A stretch of DNA of 5,527 bases. Source: an uncultured Clostridia bacterium (GTDB taxonomy: Bacteria; Bacillota; Clostridia; Christensenellales; Borkfalkiaceae). The position numbers and the translations under genes were made by a program. The stretch spans positions 1 to 5,527 of the forward strand of contig CAMWUS010000106.1 in NCBI GenBank assembly GCA_947177495.1, in the 5' to 3' direction. Below, piece by piece: positions 1 through 5,499 of the stretch. The notes below the pieces were generated by a model. It worked only from the letters and a program-made list of their open reading frames with translations, had not been told where the DNA came from and searched no databases. Position 1 is the stretch's first letter. Every line of letters starts with the position of its first letter.

Positions 1-32
1 TGTAAAACCTTTTTCTTTAATTCGTCTAACAT
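1..32 (-). CDS. araD: L-ribulose-5-phosphate 4-epimerase, N-terminal fragment (runs off the window edge)
   Basis: Only the first ten complete codons are visible; they read MLDELKKKVL. This closely resembles the start of E. coli AraD (MLEDLKRQVLEAN, from memory), the class II aldolase-type epimerase that converts L-ribulose 5-phosphate to D-xylulose 5-phosphate. The ATG (32-30) is preceded by AAGGGG at 44-39, six bases away, which supports a real start. It begins 13 bases after the stop of the FGGY kinase, so the two are almost certainly co-transcribed. The zinc-binding and catalytic residues lie outside the window. The call rests on a very short match plus a fitting neighbour. Another protein with a Lys-rich amphipathic N-terminus is possible. 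Confidence 0.62.
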   Translation of the reverse strand, partial: MLDELKKKVL

Positions 33-45
33 GACCTACCCCTTT

Positions 46-1641
46 TCAAATATGTTCGACTGCGGCGCGAACGACGGGCAACCCGCCTACGTACCGCTTG
101 GCAAATTCCTCGAAGCCCGCAACGTCCTCGGGGTTGGGCGCAATCGTGACACCCTCCTGCCCCTTGAATACCTTCTCGTCGAGATAAGCTTCGAGCGTTT
201 CGCCCTTTTCTTTGGAAATTAAGTAATTGGCAAGGATCGCCATACCCCAAGCGCCGCCCTCGCCCGCCGTCTTCATAACGGTGACGGGCGCGTTGATTGC
301 CGCCGCCAAAATGCTTTGCCCGACACGCTCGGTTTTAAAGAGCCCGCCGTGTCCCGTAATGCGGTCGAGGCGAACGCCCTCTTCTTTCAGCATGATGTCG
401 CAACCCACTTTAAGCGCGCCGAACGCCGAATAGAGGTGCGCGCGCATGGTGTTGGCAAGATTGAATTTGCTCTCCGACGTGCGCACAAACAGCGGTCTGC
501 CCGCTTCCACTTTGGTCACATGCTCGTTGGAAACATAGTTGTATGCCGTAAGTCCGCCGCAGTCCTTGTCGCCCTTCTCCGCTTCGAAGTAGAGCATATC
601 GTACAGCTTCCATTTGGGAATATCCACACCCGCGAGCGCCGCAAATTCCCCGAACAGGTTCACCCAACCGTTGATGTCGGAAGTGCAGTTATTGCAATGC
701 ACCATACCCACCAAATCGCCGACGGGAGTTGTAACGAGGTCGATTTCGGGATACGCCTTTTTCAGCTCGCCCTCTAAAACGATCATGGCGAACACGCTCG
801 TTCCCGCCGAAACGTTGCCCGTACGGCGGCGAATGCTGTTGGTTGCCACCATGCCCGTGCCCGCGTCTCCCTCGGGCGGGCAGAACGGAACACCGCTCTC
901 CAAAGTCCCCGTAGGGTCGAGAATGCGCGCACCCTCTTCCGTGAGCCGTCCTGCGTCCTCGCCCGCGACCATAATTTTGGGAAGAATATCTTCGAGGCGG
1001 AAAGGAAGATTTTTCTCTTGCAGAATTTCGTCAAAGCTTTCGAGCATGTGCGCGTGGTACATCTTGGTTTCGGGGTCTACGGGGAACATACCCGAAGCCT
1101 CGCCGATTCCGATGACCTTTCTACCCGTCAAAAGCCAATGCACGAAGCCTTCGAGCGTGGTTTGATAAGCGATATTTTTTACGTGCTCCTCGCCGTTTAA
1201 AATGGCTTGATAGAGATGCGCGATCGACCAACGGGCAGGAATGTGATAGCCGAAAAGCTCGGTGAGCTTCTCCGCCGCTTCCTGCGCGTTATTGTTGCGC
1301 CACGTGCGGAACGGCACGAGCAAATTACCGCCTTTGTCGAACACCATATAGCCGTGCATCATGGCGGAAAATCCGATTGCGCCGATTTTTTTCAGCGTTA
1401 CGCCGTATTTCTGTTTTACGTCCGCCGCGGTCTTTGCAAAGCAATCCTGCATACCCGTAACGATATCTTCGAGCGAATACGTCCAAATGCCGTTTTCGAA
1501 ACGGTTTTCCCATTCGTGACTGCCCGAAGCGATGGGACGGTTTTGATTATCCACCAACACGCCTTTGATGCGAGTAGAGCCGAATTCGATGCCCAACGCA
1601 CAGACGCCGCTTGTAATCATTTCCGCAATTCGTTGTTCCAT
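46..1641 (-). CDS. araK: FGGY-family carbohydrate kinase, probable L-ribulokinase (AraK type)
   Basis: This 531-residue protein has the length and motifs of an FGGY sugar kinase, a cytoplasmic enzyme that transfers the ATP gamma-phosphate to a sugar. The N-terminal phosphate motif is GIEFGSTRIK (residues 17-26), with Glu where most family members have Asp. FSAMMHG (91-97) and FRTWRNNN (111-118) sit where the xylulokinase sugar-contacting segments lie. D259 in PEGDAG is the candidate catalytic base. GNVSAGTS (275-282) and GHGGLFK with AGEGGAWGMA (430-468) form the C-terminal nucleotide-binding half. The start at 1641 is chosen over an in-frame ATG at 1683 because GAGGGGG lies just upstream and the length then fits. 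AraD follows immediately, which points to L-ribulose as substrate; Clostridium acetobutylicum has a ribulokinase called AraK unrelated in detail to AraB. The family is certain; the substrate is inferred, and xylulose or another ketose remains possible. Confidence 0.85.
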   Translation of the reverse strand: MEQRIAEMITSGVCALGIEFGSTRIKGVLVDNQNRPIASGSHEWENRFENGIWTYSLEDIVTGMQDCFAKTAADVKQKYGVTLKKIGAIGFSAMMHGYMVFDKGGNLLVPFRTWRNNNAQEAAEKLTELFGYHIPARWSIAHLYQAILNGEEHVKNIAYQTTLEGFVHWLLTGRKVIGIGEASGMFPVDPETKMYHAHMLESFDEILQEKNLPFRLEDILPKIMVAGEDAGRLTEEGARILDPTGTLESGVPFCPPEGDAGTGMVATNSIRRRTGNVSAGTSVFAMIVLEGELKKAYPEIDLVTTPVGDLVGMVHCNNCTSDINGWVNLFGEFAALAGVDIPKWKLYDMLYFEAEKGDKDCGGLTAYNYVSNEHVTKVEAGRPLFVRTSESKFNLANTMRAHLYSAFGALKVGCDIMLKEEGVRLDRITGHGGLFKTERVGQSILAAAINAPVTVMKTAGEGGAWGMAILANYLISKEKGETLEAYLDEKVFKGQEGVTIAPNPEDVAGFEEFAKRYVGGLPVVRAAVEHI

Positions 1642-1645
1642 GTAT

Positions 1646-1653
1646 CCCCCTCT
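1646..1653 (-). promoter_or_regulatory. Ribosome binding site that fixes the kinase start
   Basis: The minus strand reads AGAGGGGG followed by ATAC and ATG at 1641. This near-perfect Shine-Dalgarno site selects 1641 over the upstream in-frame ATG at 1683. That upstream ATG would lie only about 20 bases inside the predicted transcript and inside the operator candidate. Confidence 0.85.
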
Positions 1654-1667
1654 TGCAAACGGTTTTA
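1654..1667. promoter_or_regulatory. Candidate cre site (CcpA binding) in the kinase leader
   Basis: The plus strand reads TGCAAACGGTTTTA. It fits the Bacillus/Clostridium cre consensus TGWAANCGNTNWCA at 9 of 11 specified positions; the opposite strand fits equally well. It lies about 40-50 bases downstream of the predicted transcription start, where CcpA can act as a roadblock, and it precedes a sugar-catabolism operon that would be expected to be glucose-repressed. Short degenerate matches occur by chance, so this is moderate evidence only. Confidence 0.4.
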
Positions 1668-1676
1668 TTATATTTT

Positions 1677-1710
1677 TAACCAAACCATTTTACTTTTTCT
1701 TCTTTGGTTA
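1677..1710. promoter_or_regulatory. Inverted-repeat operator candidate overlapping the kinase transcription start
   Basis: TAACCAAA at 1677-1684 and its exact reverse complement TTTGGTTA at 1703-1710 are separated by 18 bases. The outer copy abuts the -10 box and covers the predicted transcription start; the inner copy lies at about +22 to +29. A repressor dimer or tetramer gripping both half sites would block initiation. The sequence does not match the Bacillus AraR operator as I remember it, so the regulator is unknown. As RNA the arms could pair only partly, since the first arm spans the start point; DNA binding is therefore the better reading. Confidence 0.5.
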
Positions 1711-1711
1711 T

Positions 1712-1740
1712 ATTATAAATCATAACACAGAAAATTTCAA
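1712..1740 (-). promoter_or_regulatory. SigA-type promoter of the kinase-araD operon
   Basis: On the minus strand TTGAAA (1740-1735) is followed after exactly 17 bases by TATAAT (1717-1712). Five of six -35 bases and all six -10 bases match the housekeeping consensus. Transcription should start near 1705, giving a leader of about 65 bases. The region just upstream is rich in A and T. The promoter lies after the terminator of the preceding gene, so the operon is independently transcribed. Confidence 0.85.
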
Positions 1741-1792
1741 TAGTATTTCGCATTTTTGTTGGAAAATTTTTCTGCCCCGCGGCATAGCACAA

Positions 1793-1821
1793 AAGCAAAA
1801 AGCGCGGCAAGCCGCGCTTTT
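1793..1821 (-). terminator. Intrinsic terminator after the two-pass membrane protein gene
   Basis: AAAAGCGCGGC at 1798-1808 pairs perfectly with GCCGCGCTTTT at 1811-1821: 11 bp, or 10 bp with a four-base CAAG loop. On the minus strand the stem is followed by TTTTTGCTTTT, a good U tract. It starts 13 bases after the stop codon at 1834. It separates this gene from the kinase operon. A shorter T run on the plus side could also make it act in reverse. Confidence 0.9.
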
Positions 1822-1833
1822 ATAGTTCTTAAA

Positions 1834-2427
1834 TTACTCTTCGCAGTTCATAAAATCGTTTTTCGGTTCCTTCACAACTTTATGCCTGTTCTTTTTAAAG
1901 TTTAAGACATATAATCCGCATGCCGTAACCGATACTATCGTCAATAAAATCGGACATACGATATATGCTATCTTTTGCTTTTTATTCAAATTCGACAACA
2001 CCTCTTCTGCATTTAAATAGATGTTTCCCTTATACTCTATTCCGTAAATATTATTTTTTCCGCCCTGACCTTCACCTGCAAAAACGATAGTAATTTCGTC
2101 ACCGACAACAAGGTTAGAGAACAATTCCGCATCAATGTATTTATATATCTTGGTTTTTGCTTCAAAATACGTATCGTCTGCAAATCGAATTTTTAAATAG
2201 GAACCGTCAGAACCGGAACCAAATGCCCCTGCAAGAACGTCCAACCAATTTTCTTTATGCTCTTTAAAATATGTGACTGTTCCCGTAACGGTTTGAAACT
2301 TGGAATGATGTGCATACGTAAAAAACATAACCCATACAATCAAAAATGCAAAGGCAATGTAAATTGCAGTAATCAAAAAATTAAAATCCATGAAGTCGAA
2401 TCTTCGGTTCTTTGGAGCGTATGCCAT
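1834..2427 (-). CDS. Small two-pass membrane protein of unknown function, AT-rich
   Basis: The 197-residue product is not one I recognise with confidence. It has a basic N-terminus (KNRR), a membrane segment at about 16-38, a 110-residue polar domain, a second membrane segment at about 153-176 and a basic tail (KKNRHKVVK). Charges at both ends predict cytoplasmic termini and an outside middle domain. That domain contains VTGTVTYF (47-54), YLKIRFADDTYFEA (77-90) and VVGDEITIVF (107-116), with beta-strand and glycine spacing like DUF3592-type membrane proteins; this is a resemblance only. The start at 2427 is set by GAGGGAG at 2437-2431; the later Met at residue 13 has no such site. Sampled lines are 33-38% GC, against about 57% in spoIVA, so the gene looks foreign to its surroundings. 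No convincing promoter is visible, so read-through from upstream or a weak promoter may drive it. Confidence 0.8.
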   Translation of the reverse strand: MAYAPKNRRFDFMDFNFLITAIYIAFAFLIVWVMFFTYAHHSKFQTVTGTVTYFKEHKENWLDVLAGAFGSGSDGSYLKIRFADDTYFEAKTKIYKYIDAELFSNLVVGDEITIVFAGEGQGGKNNIYGIEYKGNIYLNAEEVLSNLNKKQKIAYIVCPILLTIVSVTACGLYVLNFKKNRHKVVKEPKNDFMNCEE

Positions 2428-2480
2428 AATCTCCCTCACGCGAATACATCTAATAAAAAAATGAATTCTTGCAAACTTAT

Positions 2481-2521
2481 CGTAATAACACAAAGAGCGT
2501 AACTGTTAGCTACACTCTTTG
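2481..2521 (-). terminator. Hairpin after the uL15-like gene, probable weak terminator
   Basis: CAAAGAG at the outer ends (2491-2497 and 2515-2521) pairs perfectly. The stem extends inward to about 11 bp with one G-T pair, around a loop of roughly 8-9 bases. It lies 25 bases past the stop codon at 2546. The minus-strand tail is TGTTATTACG, poorer in T than an ideal terminator, so some read-through into the next gene is likely. The remaining gap (2428-2480) holds an AT-rich stretch and the next ribosome binding site, with no clear promoter. Confidence 0.55.
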
Positions 2522-2545
2522 ACCGTACTCTGTTTATAGAAACTC

Positions 2546-3835
2546 TTACTCTTCGCGTTTGCGGTATACCGTACCGCCTGCGAGGACTATCATCTTAATT
2601 GCGTCCAACGAAAAATCGTCCGCTTCCACCACGAGCGCTTTGGAAAGCCGCCCGCGCGCCAAAACCTTTACCCAAGTCGCGCTCTTATTGAGGAAGGGAA
2701 TGCGCTCTCTCATATCGTCGAGCGTGACCGTTTCACCCTCGTTGAAGTATTCGCCGAGCGTATCGACGTTGACGATGGTCTGCTTGCCGCGCACGCTTAC
2801 GTTTCCGCTCTCGCGTACGAGCAATCTTGCAACCTCGTCCTTCATCTCTTTCACCGCTTCCGCCGCCGTGACTTCGTGTGCCTCGGGAATAACGATTTCT
2901 TCTGCGGGCGCAACCTCTTCCAATACTTCGTCGACGGGCTCTTCCGTGCCGTCCTCTCTCACACGAATGAGCTTTATTAGCTCGCGTTCGAGAAGCGGCT
3001 GCGTTTCCTCGTAAGGGAAGTCCTTTGCGTAATCTACGATTTCCGTTTCCTTATAAACGGCGTCGGTACCCTCGAACACCATAGCGATAAGCTCTTTGGC
3101 GTAACGCAGACGGCGGTCGTTTTTAATACGATACTTGCAGGGCACGTCGAGATTGCGTTTTACGTCCGACGCGTCCTCTACGACGTATTTGCTGTCCTCG
3201 AATTTTGCGGGATCGAGCGCGAGGTACAGGCAAAGCGTTTTGCCGCGGATCTCCATTTTCGCTTTTAAATCGCGCCCTTTGCGGAAGCTCTCCTGCTTCC
3301 AACTGATACGCGATTTAACGCGGCGATAACGGAGCAACTCGTTTTTCAGCTCCGAATAATAGCTCTTGTTTTTGTCGGAAGTCTGAATGAGGCGCGCGGT
3401 ATAGCTCTTGTCGTAGCGCACTTCTACAAGACGGTTTGCCGAAGTAAATATTACTTTCCCGACGAGCTCTTCTTCCTCGTCGTCATCCTCGTCATCCGTT
3501 TCGTCCAAAACGGGAACGGGCTCTTCCGCGGGGATTTGTTCCGCCGTTTCCTCTGCGGGAGCCTCTTCGGGAACGGGTTCTTCCGCAGGCTGTGCGGAAG
3601 TTTGCTCGCGAACGGGTTCCTCTACGGGCACATCTTCTGCGATGAGTTGCGTTTGATCCACACTCTCGGCGAGCGCGGATTGCGCCTCTTCGGCACTCTT
3701 TTTTTGTGCTTCCTCATTTCTCTTGGCAAGCCTGTAAAAGATGACCGCACACACCGTAGCACAGAGCGCAACGACTGCCACAATCCCGATAATAAGCCAA
3801 ATGACCAGCTCATTTGCAAGTAAAGCTCCTGCCAT
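2546..3835 (-). CDS. Membrane-anchored protein with acidic linker, basic middle domain and uL15-like C-terminal domain
   Basis: This 429-residue protein of unknown role has four parts. A single hydrophobic segment at about 8-35 is followed by YRLAKR, predicting the bulk to be cytoplasmic. An acidic linker rich in Pro, Glu and Ala (about 65-126) ends in the cluster DETDDEDDDEEEE. A conserved-looking basic domain (about 130-255) contains YYSELKNELLRY, KSRISWK and GKTLCLYLALDP; I recall similar segments in other Clostridia proteins but no function. The last 80 residues (350-429) resemble the C-terminal half of ribosomal protein L15: IVNVDTL, GETVTLDDM, VKVLARG, LVVEADDFS and AIKMIVLAGGT align with the B. 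subtilis L15 pattern. The start at 3835 is preferred over ATG codons up to 4180 because GGGAGGG lies at 3846-3840 and the promoter lies between. It is a monocistronic unit, or is weakly linked to the next gene. It is not the true ribosomal L15, which is about 145 residues and lies in the spc operon. Confidence 0.85.
   Translation of the reverse strand: MAGALLANELVIWLIIGIVAVVALCATVCAVIFYRLAKRNEEAQKKSAEEAQSALAESVDQTQLIAEDVPVEEPVREQTSAQPAEEPVPEEAPAEETAEQIPAEEPVPVLDETDDEDDDEEEELVGKVIFTSANRLVEVRYDKSYTARLIQTSDKNKSYYSELKNELLRYRRVKSRISWKQESFRKGRDLKAKMEIRGKTLCLYLALDPAKFEDSKYVVEDASDVKRNLDVPCKYRIKNDRRLRYAKELIAMVFEGTDAVYKETEIVDYAKDFPYEETQPLLERELIKLIRVREDGTEEPVDEVLEEVAPAEEIVIPEAHEVTAAEAVKEMKDEVARLLVRESGNVSVRGKQTIVNVDTLGEYFNEGETVTLDDMRERIPFLNKSATWVKVLARGRLSKALVVEADDFSLDAIKMIVLAGGTVYRKREE
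3512..3625 (-). repeat. Imperfect in-gene repeats encoding the acidic PAEEPVP linker
   Basis: On the plus strand GGGAACGGGCTCTTCCGC (from 3512) recurs as GGGAACGGGTTCTTCCGC (from 3569), and more loosely as GCGAACGGGTTCCTCTAC (from 3608). The offsets, 57 and 39 bases, are whole codons, so the reading frame is kept. They encode PAEEPVP twice and VEEPVRE once in the linker. Such repeats can gain or lose units by slippage, so linker length may vary among strains. Confidence 0.7.
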
Positions 3836-3839
3836 GTTA

Positions 3840-3846
3840 CCCTCCC
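3840..3846 (-). promoter_or_regulatory. Ribosome binding site that fixes the uL15-like gene start
   Basis: GGGAGGG, then TAAC, then ATG at 3835 on the minus strand. The match to the 16S rRNA tail is strong. It rules out starts further upstream, which would lie before the promoter. Confidence 0.85.
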
Positions 3847-3851
3847 GTAAA

Positions 3852-3870
3852 CGGCGAAAAAGCTTCGCCG
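3852..3870 (-). promoter_or_regulatory. Leader hairpin upstream of the uL15-like gene
   Basis: CGGCGAA (3870-3864) pairs perfectly with TTCGCCG (3858-3852) around a five-base GCTTT loop. It lies in the predicted 5' untranslated region and ends five bases before the Shine-Dalgarno site. It could stabilise the messenger or tune translation. No long T tract follows, so it is not an attenuator terminator. The pairing is visible; any role is inference. Confidence 0.45.
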
Positions 3871-3904
3871 AAATTATATTTATGATAGAATCTATATCCT
3901 CTTT

Positions 3905-3934
3905 ATTATAACCTCTTCCGCCTGAATTTGTCAA
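3905..3934 (-). promoter_or_regulatory. Consensus SigA promoter of the uL15-like gene
   Basis: The minus strand has TTGACA (3934-3929), an 18-base spacer and TATAAT (3910-3905), both boxes perfect. An A/T-rich stretch with CAAAAAAGTTATTT lies just upstream and may act as an UP element. Transcription should begin near 3898, giving a leader of about 63 bases. This predicts strong housekeeping expression rather than sporulation-specific expression, unlike its neighbour spoIVA. Confidence 0.9.
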
Positions 3935-3982
3935 CCCCTGAAATAACTTTTTTGAGGGCTGCGTGAAAAAAATTTGTATATG

Positions 3983-4007
3983 AAAAATCGGCGCGAACGC
4001 CGATTTT
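3983..4007 (-). terminator. Intrinsic terminator of spoIVA with UUCG loop
   Basis: AAAATCGGCG (4007-3998) pairs perfectly with CGCCGATTTT (3993-3984) around a TTCG loop, giving a 10-bp stem with a tetraloop. The stem runs directly into five T bases (3987-3983). A second run of seven T lies at 3972-3966. It starts 10 bases after the spoIVA stop codon and lies upstream of the next promoter, so spoIVA ends its transcript here. Confidence 0.93.
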
Positions 4008-4017
4008 CCCAATCTCC

Positions 4018-5484
4018 TTATAAAAGAATGCAGATAACTCCGCCCTTCCCCTCGTTGACGATTCGCGTGACCGTCCGCCGCATTTTTTTGCGTACGTTGT
4101 CTCTCATCGAACGGTTCTTCACGAACAGCTCCTCGCCCAACATTTCTTTGAGCGTTCTGCCGAACATATTGGTATTCCATGCGCGGTCGGGTTGGTTTTC
4201 CATGTCGTCGGCAATTTGCTTGACGAACGCTTCGCTCTGCTCCTTGTTGCCGAGGGCGGGATGCACTTCCCCGCTCACGTCTACGCGGATAATATGGTAG
4301 CTCGGCGCGTCGGCGCGCAGGTTTACCCCCACTCTTCCGCTCTTCTTTACGAGCGTAGGCTCGGAAAGGTTCATTTCCTCTTCCTCGGGCGGAACGATGC
4401 CGTACCCGAATTCCTGCGCGTCGGCAAACGCCTGCCCGACGCGTGCATATACTTTCTTCGCCTGCGCGAGTTCGGAAACGAAACTCATCAGTGCGAAATC
4501 GTTATCGATTTTTTGCCCGCATTGCTCGGAAAGCACTTCGTAGAATGCGCCTTCCTTGGCGGTCACTTTGCAACGTGCGCGCCCCGTCGCCGCGTCGATT
4601 TCCAACTTCGCGGGCGGCATAAGCCGTTCGCTCTCCGCAAAGAGCGTGTCGAGCAACGCGCAATCGCTCATTTTGCAAATCTTGGGCGAAACGTTACGAA
4701 GCTCTCCCAAAACTTCCGATACAAGCGGGCTGTCCGCATCGAGCACGCGCATCCAATCGGGCAAATCCACGTCGATGGAAAGCACGGGGAACTCGTACAA
4801 AATGCGTTCCAATACGGCAGAGATTTCCTCTTGCGTCATCTCCTCCGCGTTGACCGCAATGACGGGCGCCGAATATTTTTCCTGCAACTGCGCGCGAAGC
4901 TCCTCCGCTTCCGAAGGTCTTGCGCAGTTGAGCAAGATTACGAAAGGTTTGCCCATTTCGTTAAGCTCCGCGTACGCCTTTTCCTCGGCGCGCTCGTAGG
5001 CGCTCCGCTCCAAGCCGGTAACGGAACCGTCCGTCGTCATTAAAATGCCGATTGTCGAATGGTCGTGAATGACCCGACGGGTGCCCTCTTCCGCCGCCGC
5101 TTCAAACGGCACGGGAGCATCCTGCCACGGGGTTTTTACAAGGCGGGGCGCACCCTCTTCCTCGAAGCCCGCCGCGCCTTCCACGGGGTAGCCGACGCAA
5201 TCCACAAGGCGAACGCGCGCGACGGCATCCTTCACCTTGATTTCCGCCGCCTCTTCGGGCACGAATTTGGGCTCGGTCGTCATAACCGTTTTGCCCGCCG
5301 CCGATTGCGGCAACTCGTCGGTATAGCGCTTTTTCTTGTTGCCCGTAACGCCGGGCAAGACGAATTCGCGCATAAACCGATTGATAAAGGTAGATTTCCC
5401 CGTACGGACGGGACCGACGACGCCGATGAAAATTTCACCGCCCGTCCTCGACGCGATCTCCTCGTAAACCTGAAACTTTTCCAT
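4018..5484 (-). CDS. spoIVA: Stage IV sporulation protein A, spore coat morphogenetic ATPase
   Basis: The 488-residue product matches SpoIVA (492 residues in B. subtilis). In the mother cell SpoIVA hydrolyses ATP and polymerises on the forespore surface; SpoVM anchors it there, and it forms the basement layer for coat assembly. Visible are the Walker A loop GPVRTGKST (24-32, with K30), the DELPQSAAGKTVMTTEPKF signature (57-74, with sensor threonines T69 and T70), the Walker B-like RLVDCVGY (92-99), HSTIGILMTTDGS (142-154) and NCARP (186-190) in place of the GTPase specificity motif. The C-terminus, INEG-like VNEGKGGVICILL, matches the conserved SpoIVA end needed for membrane-surface localisation. 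ATG 5484 gives the family N-terminus (MEK...) and follows GGAGG at 5499-5495. No residue known to be essential appears lost. Its promoter, expected to be SigE-dependent, lies at or beyond the window edge. Confidence 0.97.
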   Translation of the reverse strand: MEKFQVYEEIASRTGGEIFIGVVGPVRTGKSTFINRFMREFVLPGVTGNKKKRYTDELPQSAAGKTVMTTEPKFVPEEAAEIKVKDAVARVRLVDCVGYPVEGAAGFEEEGAPRLVKTPWQDAPVPFEAAAEEGTRRVIHDHSTIGILMTTDGSVTGLERSAYERAEEKAYAELNEMGKPFVILLNCARPSEAEELRAQLQEKYSAPVIAVNAEEMTQEEISAVLERILYEFPVLSIDVDLPDWMRVLDADSPLVSEVLGELRNVSPKICKMSDCALLDTLFAESERLMPPAKLEIDAATGRARCKVTAKEGAFYEVLSEQCGQKIDNDFALMSFVSELAQAKKVYARVGQAFADAQEFGYGIVPPEEEEMNLSEPTLVKKSGRVGVNLRADAPSYHIIRVDVSGEVHPALGNKEQSEAFVKQIADDMENQPDRAWNTNMFGRTLKEMLGEELFVKNRSMRDNVRKKMRRTVTRIVNEGKGGVICILL

Positions 5485-5494
5485 AAAATAAACG

Positions 5495-5499
5495 CCTCC
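5495..5499 (-). promoter_or_regulatory. spoIVA ribosome binding site with long spacing
   Basis: GGAGG on the minus strand is followed by 10 bases (CGTTTATTTT) before ATG 5484, a little longer than usual. An in-frame ATG at 5520 would add 12 residues absent from known SpoIVA proteins, and I see no binding site for it within the window. The remaining bases, 5500-5527, are upstream sequence without a complete recognisable promoter. Confidence 0.7.

Noticed and set aside
1677..1710. Reading the inverted repeat as an RNA attenuator or riboswitch
   Set aside because: The first arm overlaps the predicted transcription start, the loop would be 18 bases of A-rich sequence, and no T tract follows. A protein operator explains it better.
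316..1725. Several plus-strand open frames (316-777, 614-1165, 1207-1725)
   Set aside because: All are antisense to the FGGY kinase or its control region and show no recognisable motif. The kinase has complete family motifs, its own promoter and a ribosome binding site.
2465..2493. Possible promoter TTGTGT, 17 bases, AAGAAT for the membrane protein gene
   Set aside because: The spacing is ideal, but only four of six bases match in each box, and the -35 overlaps the hairpin. In AT-rich DNA this is close to chance.
3836..4180. Extension of the uL15-like protein to an upstream ATG at 4180
   Set aside because: The extra 115 residues would cross the promoter, the spoIVA terminator and the end of spoIVA. 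The strong ribosome binding site and membrane segment fit the start at 3835.
4192..5043. A 283-codon open frame on the plus strand
   Set aside because: It lies wholly antisense to spoIVA, whose identity is certain. Its Arg/His/Phe-rich translation is typical of the shadow of a GC-rich gene, and it has no plausible ribosome binding site or domain.
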